Assembly: GCF_000364225.2 (NCBI RefSeq) | Contig: NZ_AQFT02000006.1 | Coordinates: forward strand, 1 to 64,000 | Source: Eubacterium plexicaudatum ASF492 | GTDB taxonomy: Bacteria; Bacillota; Clostridia; Lachnospirales; Lachnospiraceae | Direction: 5' to 3' | DNA: 64,000 nt | Notes under the pieces: model-generated | What the model was told of the DNA's origin: nothing | The model's input: only the letters and a program-made list of their open reading frames with translations | Database searches by the model: none | In this document: positions 1 through 10,459 of the stretch, piece by piece | Position numbering within the stretch: the first letter of the stretch is position 1 | Layout: every line of letters begins with the position of its first letter | Translations under genes and position numbers: made by a program

Positions 1-232
1 ATGTACATCTGTATGTTTCGATTCCGCCAAGATGAGTATCTCGGAAGTGATGTCAAAATTGAAAGGAAAGAGTGCCCTGATGATATTTGACCGACACCCA
101 GAATACAGGGACAAGTATGGCAGACATTTTTGGGCAAGAGGATATTATGCCGAGACGATTGGGCAAGTGAACGAAGAGACAATCAAAAAGTACATCGAAG
201 AGCAGGAGGAATGCAGTAGAATGGAAGGATAA
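1..232 (+). CDS. tnpA: IS200/IS605-family transposase TnpA, C-terminal part
   Basis: This is the tail of a small Y1 HUH transposase that moves IS200/IS605 elements as single-stranded DNA. The conserved block LKGKSALMIFDRHPE followed by FWARGYY and the helix IKKYIEEQEE are typical of the family's C-terminal half, which carries the helix with the nucleophilic tyrosine. The gene is cut off by the left window edge. Its upstream residues (VHLYVSIPPR) lie one frame away, so one base seems to be missing near position 31. A second, different IS200-type transposase lies on the minus strand near 59.6-60.1 kb. Confidence 0.8.
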   Translation, partial: CTSVCFDSAKMSISEVMSKLKGKSALMIFDRHPEYRDKYGRHFWARGYYAETIGQVNEETIKKYIEEQEECSRMEG

Positions 233-277
233 AGAGCCTCTTTTAGAGGCAGCCAAGTACCAGAGGTTAGTGAAATA

Positions 278-382
278 CTGCCTATAGGCAGCACCGAAAA
301 AGGGGTTGCTTAGACACCGCCTATAGGCGGTACCGAAAAATGCCCCGGAGGGGTTCATCCAAACCACCGGCAGAGCCGGTGG
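278..382. repeat. Palindromes and hairpin at the right end of the IS200 element
   Basis: Just after the transposase stop there are two perfect palindromes, CTGCCTATAGGCAG at 278-291 and ACCGCCTATAGGCGGT at 316-331. Each is followed by a similar CCGAAAAA stretch. A strong stem-loop follows at 364-382 (CCACCGGC, loop AGA, GCCGGTGG). IS200/IS605 elements carry subterminal hairpins that the transposase recognises. The last hairpin is the best candidate for the right end. The role of the two tandem palindromes is inference. Confidence 0.55.
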
Positions 383-518
383 TCAAGCCGTATGGCTGTG
401 ATTTTTCATATTTTAGAATAATACTCTATATTGTATGTATCTCTTTGTAGATAGTTTTCCGGTGCTTGATGGCGAACCTAACAAGTTAATTCTGTGTGTA
501 GATCATTGATACGATTCT

Positions 519-1671
519 TTAATATTTCCAGTCTTGTTTTAAATCGGGATCTGTCTTTAATATATTTTTATTGTTTTTTAAGATAGCGAAATTAGTTTCA
601 AAAAGTTGTAATGCTTGTTCTGTCTTAGCAATTTGTGATATTCGTTTTAATTCATTCTCGGAGATGTTTGTATTTCGGGATTCTCGTTCTTTTTGATGTT
701 GCCTAATTTTTTCTAATTGATTCTCAAGGCGAAGTTTTTCATGTTCAGCTTTTTCTTTGGCAGCTGAAGCGTATTTTAGTTCTTCTTTTAAGTCACTCTG
801 TGTTTTTTTCCTGATTTTTTCTAATAGCGATTGAATTCTGCGTTCTAAGGCTTCTATATTTTTGTCTCGCTCTTTAAGCATTTGCAATGTGTGATCAAGT
901 TCTTGTTGACTTCGTTTATGTTCCAGCTCTTTTTCTTCCGATATTTTTTTATTGTTTCCAGTTCTTCTGTATTTATGGTTCCTTTGCATTTAAAAGTTCT
1001 ACAATTTTTAATTGTGCCCATTCGTCCAAACGACTGAACTTGCTTGCATCTTCCAAACTGATACCATTTTGATTTAGTAAATCACTTAATTCAGGAATCA
1101 ATTTTTCCGCATTAACATATTTTATAGCTTGTCTTTGGGATATATTTAATTGCTTTGCGATTTCTTTTGAAATATTTGTTATTTCCCCACTTAGCTTTTT
1201 TGCTTCGTATAATTCCTTGAGTCTTCTGATTTCCCAACGCTTTTCTTCTATAGATGTTTCACGGATATCGTGATTAGCTGAAATAAGCATTATTTCTTCA
1301 TCTATTTCTGAAATACTTGATTTTTCAACTTTACATGGAATTCCAGTTGGAAAAAGTTCTTTATATGTTTTTCTTCCATCATGTTTATTGCATGATAACG
1401 TCGTTCTCCGGAAACAATCCGGTACAGATCGGAAGTTGCATCAGGTATTACAGAGAGGTTGTGCCTTAAGCCGTTTACAATAATTGATTCGCTGAGTGCT
1501 TCAATGTTATCTTGAGAGTAATTTTGTTTTTTTCGTTTGGTGTGATTTTTTCTTTTGTATAAACTTAAAATTATAATTTGAATTGCTTGCATTTGTTTAA
1601 GTTTATCCCCACCTTTTGTATCAAGAATACAGAGGAGGTTTGTCCGGGCTTAAAAATTTTTTTGCGGCCAT
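519..1671 (-). CDS. parB: ParB/Spo0J-family partition protein (frame-disrupted)
   Basis: ParB binds centromere-like sites and, with ParA, segregates the replicon. The start ATG at 1669-1671 overlaps the parA stop by one base (TAATG), so the two genes are translationally coupled. Reading across frames gives MAAKK-F, a KITPNEKN/NYSQDNIEALSESI block, the diagnostic GERRYHAI motif of the CTP-binding ParB fold, a helix-turn-helix around KEIAKQLNISQRQAIKYV and DASKFSRLDEWAQ, and a long charged coiled coil at the C-terminus. The reconstructed length is about 384 residues, longer than chromosomal Spo0J (about 280-290) because of the coiled coil. Breaks lie near 1610, 1535, 1320 and 980. It looks like a plasmid or chromid ParB rather than the main chromosomal one. 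Confidence 0.88.
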
Positions 1672-2488
1672 TACTTTTCTCCTTTCATATATTTAATTAG
1701 TTTTTTGTAATGTTTATTATCCATCAAACCAAGATAATTTACGAGTTCAATGTAATCTTGTGTTGCAGTACAACGTTTATCATAAGTTAATAATGGTATG
1801 AATGCAGTATTGCTTTGATTGACAGCATCGGTTTGACGTATGGAAACAGGAATGAATTTATCTTCAAACATTCTTCGTAACTTTCAAACATTTGTTTGAA
1901 CAGATTGGTACGGCTGGATACTCTTGTCATAAAATGCCTAAAAAATTAATGGATAGAGAATATGAATCATTTAAATTTTGTATGGTTTCTATTAAGTCCA
2001 TTAGTCCGTCATAGGAAAAATTATCTGCATTAATAGGAGTAAGTACCCATCACTGGCACATAGAGAGCAATTGGAAAGAGCTGACTTGAATGGTGAATAT
2101 CTATAAAAATGTAATCATAATCTTCCTTGATGTATTCCAAATTGTGTCGGAATGTCAGCTCAACGGGATATTCCTTTGTTGCTGCGTGAATTTGTAAATT
2201 AATTCATAATAGTCTCTGCTGGCGGAAATGATAGAAATACCAGGTTGTATTGTTGGTAAAACAAATTCATCTACAGATGTCTTTCTTAATTGCTTGGTGC
2301 AGAACAAATGTTCCGTGTTAACGTCCAGATTTTCGTTTTGACCATACATTTTGGTTGTATTCATTTGAGGATCTAAGTCAATAATAAGCACTTTATATCC
2401 GGAAATTGCCAAATTTGAGAAATAGTAATAACGGATGTAGATTTGCTACACCACCTTTTGAATTATTTATACTAATTGTTTCAGCCAC
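1671..2488 (-). CDS. parA: ParA-type partition ATPase (frame-disrupted)
   Basis: ParA ATPases drive plasmid or chromosome segregation. The reconstructed product (about 272 aa) has the deviant Walker A motif INNSKGGVAKST at the N-terminus, the A-prime motif VLIIDLDPQMN, and a Walker B-like stretch DYIFIDIHHS. A GTG start at 2486-2488 is chosen because an AAGGAG ribosome-binding site lies 8 bases upstream and a sigma-A-type promoter about 35 bases upstream. The Walker A normally reads GGVGKST, so the Ala is a small oddity. Breaks lie near 2441 (a four-A run read as three), 2155 and 1900-2080. parB follows with a one-base overlap. Confidence 0.88.
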
Positions 2489-2522
2489 TTGTTTTTCTCC
2501 TTATTTATTTTCTATTACTTAG

Positions 2523-2550
2523 ATTATACTAAAAATAGAAAAAATTACAA
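2523..2550 (-). promoter_or_regulatory. Probable sigma-A promoter of parAB
   Basis: On the minus strand TTGTAA (2545-2550) and TATAAT (2523-2528) are separated by 16 bases. They lie about 35 bases upstream of the parA GTG codon. The fit is good, but the surrounding DNA is very AT-rich, so chance matches are common. Confidence 0.55.
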
Positions 2551-2840
2551 ATACTAAAATCGGTAAATATTTTTTTTGTGAGAAATGCTGAAAAAAATAA
2601 GATTGTATATTCTAATATAAAGCTTTTTGCTGACATAAAAGTAAAAAAAGAACTTAATTTCATATTTGTCTTGCGTTAGGTTTTGGTTTAGAATCTATCT
2701 AAACAGAATATTTCTTTAATATAAATGAACAAAAGGATTTTTATTGTTATATTTATCACAGTGTGAATGAAAAGATTTTATATAATCTAGTTTTGGAGAC
2801 ATCTTGTAGTAAATTTATTATAATATCAGGAAATATATTT

Positions 2841-2996
2841 ATGTTATTTTTTATGAATGAAGATAAAGGAAATTTGATCTGGAAAAAGCAGATTAGAATA
2901 TTTGTTCTATTAGGCTTAGGTGTTTCTATTGTTTCGTAATTGTATGTATAGTATTTTTATATTTATATTTAATTCCTTATGGTTAGTTAATGATAT
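2841..2996 (+). CDS. Possible small single-pass membrane protein
   Basis: An ATG at 2841 (second option 2853) with an AGGA element about 9 bases upstream opens a short frame with a charged start (MNEDKGNLIWKKQIR) and then a hydrophobic run. A stop appears at about 2938. A one-base correction in the TTT near 2934 extends the hydrophobic segment (VIVCIVFLYLYLIPYG) to a stop at 2994-2996, giving about 50 residues. The amphipathic start plus membrane helix is plausible for a real protein. The AT-rich setting and the assumed correction keep this tentative. No family is recognised. Confidence 0.3.
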
Positions 2997-3420
2997 TATT
3001 CTCCTTTTTCTTCTGTTATTTTATATACTTGTCAGAATATAGGATTAATTATTTACGATTGTTATTCGAATGGAAGCTTGTATACAGTGAATGAGATCGA
3101 CTTATTGGCCAAAAAGTTAATAAAAAGAAACGCTTCAAATCATATGATATAATTTGAGATTAAAACATAATTGGAAGTTTGACTCATGTCCTTTTGTATT
3201 ACAGCAAACTTTTTTGTGCTTTTTAAGGAACTATGTTGGAGAGGTTTTCTTTGTAAAAAAACTAAGTCTTTTAAAACATTATAGTAAATTTTGTTTATAG
3301 TAGGTATGTAAATTTAAAAAGCTTGTTTAATTTCAGAGAAGAATTTAAAAGTATTATTTTGTAAATATTTATTTTTTAGAATGTTTTGTATATTTAGTGA
3401 TTAGAATTTTTTTAAATACT

Positions 3421-3551
3421 AGTGTACTGGCTCGCTGGTATTCATGGCAATCGTACTGCCTATTTTGGCATCTGCTTCGTTAAAATTTGCCTTGCACTGA
3501 TGAGAATCAGTCAGCACTAAACTCTAATTTCTGCATGGATGGAGTACTAGT
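3421..3551. other. GC-richer island in the par intergenic region, possible gene remnant
   Basis: About 130 bases are clearly less AT-rich than the surroundings and are bounded by ACTAGT-containing sequence at both ends (3418-3424 and 3546-3552). On the minus strand an open stretch reads QCKANFNEADAKIG and ends SEPVH before a stop, which has coding-like composition. No start codon or family is recognised. It may be the end of a deleted gene or a small inserted element. Confidence 0.3.
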
Positions 3552-3710
3552 TAGAAATAAGTTTTTATATTATTAATGAGAAGACATGGTAAAACGAAAT
3601 TTTATTTTTTTAAATAAATTAAGAGTTATTGTAATTGTTGAAACAACTATTTGAATTAATTTTTGATTTCGATCTGACTGTGTTATTGATATTATATAAT
3701 ATATATGAAA

Positions 3711-4666
3711 TGAAGTACTTCACCTTAATGGATTTTTAAATTCATTTATGGATTCGGAGATGAAGCACTTCATTTCATATGTATCATTTAATTTATCGTT
3801 GTTAAAGGAAAATTCAAATACGAGATGTTATAATTTTCTTATGAATAGATTACATATTATTTTATTTGATAATTTCTTTAATTATTTAAGTTCGTTATTC
3901 TTATAAAAGTGTACCAAAGTAAAGGAAACTATTTTAAAGAACAATAGTTTAATATTAAAGTGAAAAAATAGTGTATAAACGCACTAATTTTTCTTTTGGA
4001 ATTCTATTAAGAACTTTAATTATAAGATGAAAAATTTTTATTCTTGAAGTTTAAGATAACATTAAAATGGATTATTAATATCGCAAATCAATGAAAACAA
4101 CTTTGTCAATTAATCATAAATAAAAGATGCTCTGAATTAAGAAAAGTAGTAGATATCAAAATTTTGTATATTAATAGTGTTGGGATGGGAAAAATAGCAT
4201 TGTAAAAATATTTATTTGTTTTTATTAAAAAAGAGTTTATTGGTTTTAGATATGTTCTATTTATATAGCCACATATGTTTTTGAGTTTATATATCTAAAA
4301 CTTTTGTAAGTTTTAAAAATCTCAGAAGTGAAGTGGTTCACTTATATATAATTTGCTGTGTTGCAGACAATATAAGATATTATGGAAAACAATATATTTA
4401 TAATATATTTTATATAATTTTAAAATATATTCATAATATTGAAATTGATAACACTAATGAGAGTAAGTGAAAAATACCAAGTGAAGTACTTCATCTTAAA
4501 ACAAATACTAAAATAAATATTTACTCAAATTTAAAATTATTACTAAAAAATATTAGCAAATACAGAATTCATTATTAACTAATATAATGATATAGTTTTG
4601 TAAAAGAAGCAACTATATTTTATTATTACTGTGACAGTACAATTATATCTCAGGTGAAGCGCTTCA
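3711..4666. repeat. parS: Cluster of five parS-like palindromes
   Basis: Five near-identical 12-bp palindromes occur in under 1 kb: TGAAGTACTTCA at 3711-3722, TGAAGCACTTCA at 3761-3772, TGAAGTGGTTCA at 4329-4340, TGAAGTACTTCA at 4482-4493 and TGAAGCGCTTCA at 4655-4666. Most extend to GTGAAG...CTTCAC. The first two also share an ATATGAA flank in opposite orientation. They lie 1.2-2.2 kb upstream of parA. They differ from the chromosomal Spo0J parS (TGTTTCACGTGAAACA), so a dedicated ParB site is the natural guess. Binding itself is inference. Confidence 0.6.
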
Positions 4667-5135
4667 CTTGAAATATAACAAATAAAAGCTGTACAGTATA
4701 AGTAAGCAAAAAATATAGACAATCTAATTATAGGAAATAAGCAGATAGAACAAAATATCGAACATATATTTGTAATAAAGAAATATAAAAAAGAATTTAA
4801 ACATACATATATGAATTGCGATAGATTTCATATATAATACTATATACGAATAAATACTGCAATGAACAGAAAGAATTTTCAAACAGAATTGTTTGCTGTA
4901 GTATTTGAGCGTATTTAAAAAATATTAACGTCACTCGTACGTGTTATTTTCAGAGAATACATTTTTGAGATTTAGTCAACACGATGCATGATGATTATAA
5001 ATGAATTATAGATTTTCTATAACATATCGGATAGGTATAAAATGTAAAGCATGTAAAAATCTTTTAATGAATTTATAAAAAAGTTTTTAAATACGTTCTA
5101 AAATAAAATACTTAAAATGAAAGAGAGGATATGAA

Positions 5136-7015
5136 GTGAACAAAAAAGAAATACAATTAAGATTACAAAAAGTTCGTCAGCGTATGCAGGAAGAGAAGAT
5201 AGATGCATGGATTGTACTTAGTAATGATTATCATAAGTCTGAATATGTTGGGCCATATTTTAAATGCAGAGAATATATTTCCGGTTTCACCGGTTCGGCG
5301 GGAACAGTTGTTATATTGCAGAAGGAGGCAGGTTTATGGACGGATGGAAGGTATTTTTTACAGGCCGAAGCCGAACTGGATGGCAGTGAAATTATATTAT
5401 ATAGGGAAGGAGAAGAAGGCGTACCGGAACTTGAGGATTTTTGCTTCAAAAACTGCAGAGTCACGCAGTTGTCGGAGTCAATGGAAAAACAATAAGCGTA
5501 AGTTTATATCGCAAACTAAAAAGAAAATTGGATAAAAGAGATATTCAGATTTATTTAAATAGAGATTTGGTTGGCGATATTTGGAAGGAAAGACCGAAGA
5601 TGGCCTGTGAGCCGGTTTGGGAACTGGAGTTATGCTACGCAGGTGTGACAAGAATGGAAAAGCTGGATATGCTTCGCATGAAATTGGAAAAAGAAGGGGC
5701 AGATACAACAATAATATCTTCACTGGAAGATATTGCATGGACATTGAATGTACGAGGAAATGATATTGCCTGTACATCGGTAGTTATTAGTTTTTTAGTA
5801 ATCGGAAAAAAAGATATAGTATGGTTTGTACAACGAGATGCAATAGCAAAAGAAATTGAAAAAAAATTGAATCAGATGGAATTACGGTGTGTGATTATGA
5901 GGAAATAGATAATTATATATCAAATGAAATAAATAGTCGAATGGTATACTTGGATCCCGAGCGTACTAATATGCATATATTTGAAAAAGTGCAAAAAAGA
6001 ATGTTGATGAAGAAAGGTGACATTGTAGAAGGAAAAAATATTACTTTATTGGCAAAAGCTGTTAAAATCCAATAGAAATTAAAAATATGCGCATAGCTCA
6101 TAAGAAAGATGCTGCAGCATGTATAAAATTTATTTACTGGTTAAAAAAGAATATCAGGCATATGGAAGGAAGAGATCAATGGTGTGACAATAATGAAATA
6201 GATAGCAAAGCAAGTGAGAATGTTACGTATAACATAACTGAACTTTCTGCAGCAGAAAAATTGGAAAAGTTTCGTTGTGATATGGAAATTATCTCGGACC
6301 AAGTTTTAATACGATTGCCGGATATGCACATCATAGCGCTATTGTACATTACAGTGCAACACCGGAATCGGATCTTCAATTAAAAGCGAATGGATTTTTA
6401 CTGCTTGATTCCGGTGGACACTATTTGGAAGGAACCACAGATATAACCAGAACAATTGTGCTTGGTCCTTTAACTGAAGAACAGAAACATCATTATACAC
6501 TTGTTTTAAAAGGTAACCTGAATTTGGCTGCGGCGAAATTCAGATACGGAAGTGCTGGTGTCAGTCTTGATTGTTTGGCCAGAAATCCACTGTGGAAAGA
6601 AGGACTTGATTATAATCATGGAACCGGACATGGAGTGGGATATTTATTGAGTGTACATGAGCCGCCTAATAGTTTTCGTAACAAGACAAGTGAAAGTGGG
6701 GATGAATGTACCAGACTGGAACCAGGTATGATTACTTCGGATGAGCCAGGAGTTTACTTGCCGGGAAAATATGGGATACGATTGGAAAATTTGGTTGTCT
6801 GTGTAGAATCTGAGAAAAATGCATTTGGTCGTTTTCTTGCATTTGATACATTAACACTTGTACCTTTTGAGCGCGATGCAATTTTAGTTGAAGAACTAGA
6901 TGATTGGGAAAGAAAGTGGTTAAATCAATATCATGCTAAAATTTGCAAAGAAATGGAACAATATTTGGATTATGAGGAGTACGAATGGTTGAAGCAAGTG
7001 ACGGCGGAAATTTAA
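5136..7015 (+). CDS. pepP: Xaa-Pro aminopeptidase, peptidase family M24 (frame-disrupted)
   Basis: This cytosolic metallopeptidase removes N-terminal residues from peptides with proline in second position. The N-terminal creatinase-like domain contains ISGFTGSAGTVVI and LWTDGRYFLQAEAEL. The C-terminal catalytic domain carries the metal ligands in LLDSGGHYLEGTTDITRT (two Asp), HGTGHGVGY (His), EPGMITSDEPG and YGIRLEN (Glu). The span matches the roughly 600-residue, three-domain form. The start is GTG at 5136, with AGAGAGG about 7 bases upstream. Frame breaks lie near 5450, 5890, 6070 and 6310. All metal ligands are present across the breaks, so the underlying gene is probably intact. Confidence 0.88.
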
Positions 7016-7409
7016 TTTTATAGAAAAGATAACAGTATGATGCCAAATGAACATATATTATTATAATTTTTAGCTTTTTTAAGATAGTGTTCACAAAGTT
7101 GTCACAACAAAACGCTATGATAAATATGTATTAGCTGACAAGCTGATATAATTTTTCATAACTCAAGCCGCATGGGGTAATACTCGTGCGGCACTCCCCG
7201 AATCCAATCTTTTTAGTTTAATTCAAAAAGTCATAATATTATTCCTGCATGTTCTGTATTCATTAAAACAGATCAGGCAGGTTTTCCTATATTCTGCAGG
7301 ACTTCCCAGGAGCTGATGCAAAAAATTTTAGAGAAATAAAAAGAAAGAATTGCAATTCTGGCAGAAAATAGTATAATGTGGTAACAGTCAAATTTAAAAT
7401 AAGCAGGAG
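7016..7409. other. Intergenic region with hairpin, coding-like remnant and gltX promoter
   Basis: The 390-base gap contains a stem-loop at about 7168-7193 (GCCGCA paired with TGCGGC). It also has a coding-like stretch around 7230-7339 reading IIPACSVFIKTDQAGF and ending QKILEK before a stop, which looks like a decayed gene end. A promoter precedes gltX. No complete gene is seen. Confidence 0.4.
7350..7377 (+). promoter_or_regulatory. Probable sigma-A promoter of gltX-dus
   Basis: TTGCAA at 7350-7355 and TATAAT at 7372-7377 are separated by 16 bases. They sit about 40 bases upstream of the gltX start. No T-box leader is visible between promoter and gene. Confidence 0.6.
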
Positions 7410-7418
7410 ATGACAAAA

Positions 7419-9072
7419 ATGGATTATAATAAATTAGCGGAATTGATTTTTCCGGAAATTAAAGATACAATAAAAGATTTGGAAGAGCTTTTTCCGGAAA
7501 GAAATCTTCCAAAAGGAGCATATGTAACTCGTTTTGCTCCTAGTCCGACAGGATATATGCATATTGGTGGACTGTATGCGGCAATGATTTCAAGTAAACT
7601 TGCAAAACAGACAGGAGGTATATTTACCTTCGTATAGAAGATACGGATAAAAAGAGAGAGCTGGCCGGAGGCGTGGATGAAATTATTCGGTCATTGGGAG
7701 GATATGGCATATTTTTTGATGAAGGACCATTCCCGGACGGAGAAAAAAGTTATGGACCATATAAACAGAGTGAAAGAAAACATATTTATCAGATTTGTGT
7801 GAAAGAGCTTATGCGTGCGGGACATGCATATCCATGCTTTTGTACGCCGGAAGAACTGGATCACGTTCGGCAAGAACAGGAAAAAAATAAAGACGATATC
7901 GGTTATTACGGAACATATGCGTCATGTAGAAGTTTGACCTATGAGCAAATTGAAGAGAAAATAAAAAGAAAGAACCATTTGTAGTTCGTTTAAAATCACC
8001 AGGAGATGGGAAGAAACATATTACTTATTTTGACCCGATTCGTGGCAATATAGAAATGCCGGAAAATCATATGGATCTGGTTTTATTAAAGTCAGATGGA
8101 ATACCAACGTATCATTTTGCGCATGTTGTTGATGATCATTTTATGAGAACGAATCTTGTTGTTCGAGGAGATGAATGGATGGCCTCTTATCCGATTCATA
8201 AACAAATGTTCGAATTATGTGGATTTCATGCACCGGATTACCTTCATATCTCTCCAATTATGAAAATGGATGGAACGGCCAAAAGAAAGTTAAGTAAGCG
8301 AAAAGACCCGGAAGCTGCGGTAGGATATTACTTGGAAGAGGGATTTCCGATAGATAGCGTGAAAGAGTATTTGTTAACGATTGCTAATTCAAACTATGAA
8401 GAATGGCATATGGCAAATCCGAATTTAACAGGAGAAGATTTTGTGTTATCAATGTCAAAAATGCCGGTTAGCGGCGCATTGTTTGATATTGATAAATTAA
8501 TGAGCGTCAGCAAAGAAATTATTGCCGAATCAACAATAGAACTTTGTGAGCAGCAGATTTTAGAATGGGCAGAAAAGTATGAACCGGATTTATTTGAGTT
8601 TGCGAATTCACATAAGGATCAGTTTAAAAATTCTATTGGTTTATGGAAAATGTCAGGAAAAAAGGTTCGGAAAGATGTAGCAAAATGGAGTGAGTTAATG
8701 CATATGTTTGACTATTTATATAAACCACAAGAAAAATTTGAACAGACAGTGGCATATGAAGTGGATGATAAATATTCAAAAGAACAGATGAAAGAAGTGA
8801 TAGATATTTATAAAAAAGATTTGTTTTTAGATTCACAGCAGTGGTTTGAACAGATGAAACAGTTAGGAGAACAAATAGGATATTGTTCAAATATGAAAGA
8901 ATATAAGAAACATCCGCAGGATTATAAAGGCTCTATTTCAGATTTGTGTACAATTGTAAGGGTTGCGGTAACCGGCCATAAAAATTCACCGGATCTTTAT
9001 ACAATTATGAACATCATTGGTGAGCAGAATGTTCAAAGACGTCTGGATCATTTTCTTGCACATATTTTTTAA
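7419..9072 (+). CDS. gltX: Glutamate--tRNA ligase (frame-disrupted)
   Basis: This class I aminoacyl-tRNA synthetase charges tRNA with glutamate. The reconstructed protein is about 551 aa. It shows the HIGH region in RFAPSPTGYMHIGGL, the LRIEDTDKKRE loop, and the KMSKS equivalent in KRKLSKRKDPEAA. The second in-frame ATG (7419) is preferred because GCAGGAG then has 9-base spacing, whereas the ATG at 7410 directly abuts it. Two breaks are single-base losses in homopolymers: one T near 7628 and one A near 7972. dus begins 2 bases after the stop, so the pair is probably cotranscribed. A glutaminyl-specific role is unlikely, but related non-discriminating enzymes look alike. Confidence 0.88.
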
Positions 9073-9074
9073 TT

Positions 9075-10142
9075 ATGAAATATTATTTTGCTCCGTTAGA
9101 AGGAATTACAGGGCACATTTACAGAAGGGCACATCATACGTTTTATCCGGGAATGAACCGGTATTATGCACCGTTTATCGTACCAAAAGAAAAGAAATAT
9201 TTAAGTACAAAAGAACGTAACGATGTGTGCCTGGAGCATAATTCCGGAATGATGCTCATTCCACAGATTATGACAAATCGGCCGGAGGAATTTTTAAGAA
9301 TTTCCAGATTGCTCAATGAAGAATATGGATATCAGGAAATCAATTTAAATCTGGGATGTCCATCAAAAACCGTAGTATCAAAAAAACGAGGTTCCGGGTT
9401 TTTGGCAGAGCCGGATTTGCTTGAACGGTTTTTAATACAAGTATGCGATGGACTTGAACCATATAATATGAAATTGTCGGTAAAAACGAGAATAGGAAAA
9501 GAAAGTTCTGACGAGTTTTTTCGTTTGCTGGAAATTTTTGCACAAATACCTTTGTCAGAGTTAATTGTACATCCGCGTTTACAGAAAAATTTTTATGATG
9601 GTGAGCCGGATTTAAATGTTTTTGCGCAGGCTTATACGATATCTCCAAAAGTGAATTGGGAGCTTTGTTACAATGGAGATCTTTTTCAGAATACAGATTA
9701 TTGGAGATTATGTAAAAGGTTTCCGAAACTTTCCGCCGTTATGCTGGGGAGAGGACTTTTAACAAATCCGATGTTAGTAGAAGATATTAAGGTAAGAGAA
9801 AACGGCTGCATTCATGGTTCAGGTGCGAAAGAAGCTGTTTTACAACGTTTTCAATCTGCGAAAGAAGAAAAAGCTGAGAGAAAACGGCGGTATGAAATGT
9901 ATCGGATGATATGCGAAGAGTATATGGCTGTAATGTCCGGAGAAAATACGGTATTATTTAAAATGAAAGAGTTATGGTTTTATATGTGCCAGGATTTTAC
10001 ATTGTATCAGTCATATTGGAAAAAAATGAAAAAGGTCAAGAAATTAGCGGATTTTGATAGAATTGTAATAGCATTATGTGAGGAACAGCGACTACAGGAA
10101 CATATTTTGGCAGATAATAGCAGTGATTTGCATGAAATATAG
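9075..10142 (+). CDS. dus: tRNA-dihydrouridine synthase
   Basis: Dus enzymes use FMN and NADPH to reduce uridines in tRNA. The 355-residue frame is intact. It begins KYYFAPLEGITG (FMN-binding barrel start), and has INLNLGCPSKTVVSKKRGSG with the catalytic cysteine and LSVKTRIG. The later barrel strand ELIVHPR and the phosphate-binding LGRGLLTNP are also present. It follows gltX by 2 bases, so two tRNA-related enzymes share an operon. The exact uridine position modified (DusA, B or C class) cannot be told from sequence by eye. Confidence 0.92.
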   Translation: MKYYFAPLEGITGHIYRRAHHTFYPGMNRYYAPFIVPKEKKYLSTKERNDVCLEHNSGMMLIPQIMTNRPEEFLRISRLLNEEYGYQEINLNLGCPSKTVVSKKRGSGFLAEPDLLERFLIQVCDGLEPYNMKLSVKTRIGKESSDEFFRLLEIFAQIPLSELIVHPRLQKNFYDGEPDLNVFAQAYTISPKVNWELCYNGDLFQNTDYWRLCKRFPKLSAVMLGRGLLTNPMLVEDIKVRENGCIHGSGAKEAVLQRFQSAKEEKAERKRRYEMYRMICEEYMAVMSGENTVLFKMKELWFYMCQDFTLYQSYWKKMKKVKKLADFDRIVIALCEEQRLQEHILADNSSDLHEI

Positions 10143-10260
10143 AAAAATAGATTCGCTGGGGAATAGTTCCTAAATATGAAAATAGATAAGAGAAATTCGC
10201 TGTACAATAGTTTATGTAGGGTAAAATCATTCATACAATCCGCATTCCACATTTTGAAGA

Positions 10261-10319
10261 GAATTCATCCCTCATTTAGTCAATATAGTCACTGTGACTT
10301 CTAAATTTGGGATGAATTC
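10261..10319. repeat. Inverted-repeat core of a MITE-like element (copy A)
   Basis: GAATTCATCCC plus 8 bases at 10261-10279 pairs with CTAAATTTGGGATGAATTC at 10301-10319, with two mismatches. The loop contains the short palindrome AGTCACTGTGACT. The same CTAAATTTG-ATGAATTC segment recurs inside copies at 31.9 kb and 54.8 kb, so this is a member of a dispersed family. Its outer ends are not clear here. Confidence 0.5.
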
Positions 10320-10459
10320 TTCGCAAATGGTGTAATAAAGGATGCTTATTAGGGTGTGCCTTACGAAATGCATTTCCAACGTGCTCCAAGTATACAGCCA
10401 AATTATCTTACCTTTTAATTATGAAACGAGAGTGGATGTTGTATGAGGATATACCGAAT

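Larger units (their letters stand above)
2489..5135. other. 2.6-kb AT-rich gene-poor region between parA and pepP
   Basis: This stretch has no convincing long reading frame on either strand and is richer in A+T than its flanks. It holds the parAB promoter, one possible tiny membrane protein (2841-2996), a short GC-richer island (about 3421-3551) and five TGAAGYRCTTCA-type palindromes between 3711 and 4666. Next to parAB, this is what a plasmid centromere region would look like. Confidence 0.7.

Noticed and set aside
3711..4666. Classical chromosomal parS sites
   Set aside because: None of the palindromes matches TGTTTCACGTGAAACA; the half-sites are in reversed order. They are treated as a separate site type.
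5136..7015. pepP as a pseudogene
   Set aside because: All metal ligands and motifs are present in order, and the breaks are single-base shifts like those across the window. An assembly artefact is more likely than decay.
7016..7409. T-box riboswitch before gltX
   Set aside because: The gap has a small hairpin but no recognisable T-box sequence or antiterminator, and the promoter lies too close to the start codon to leave room for one.
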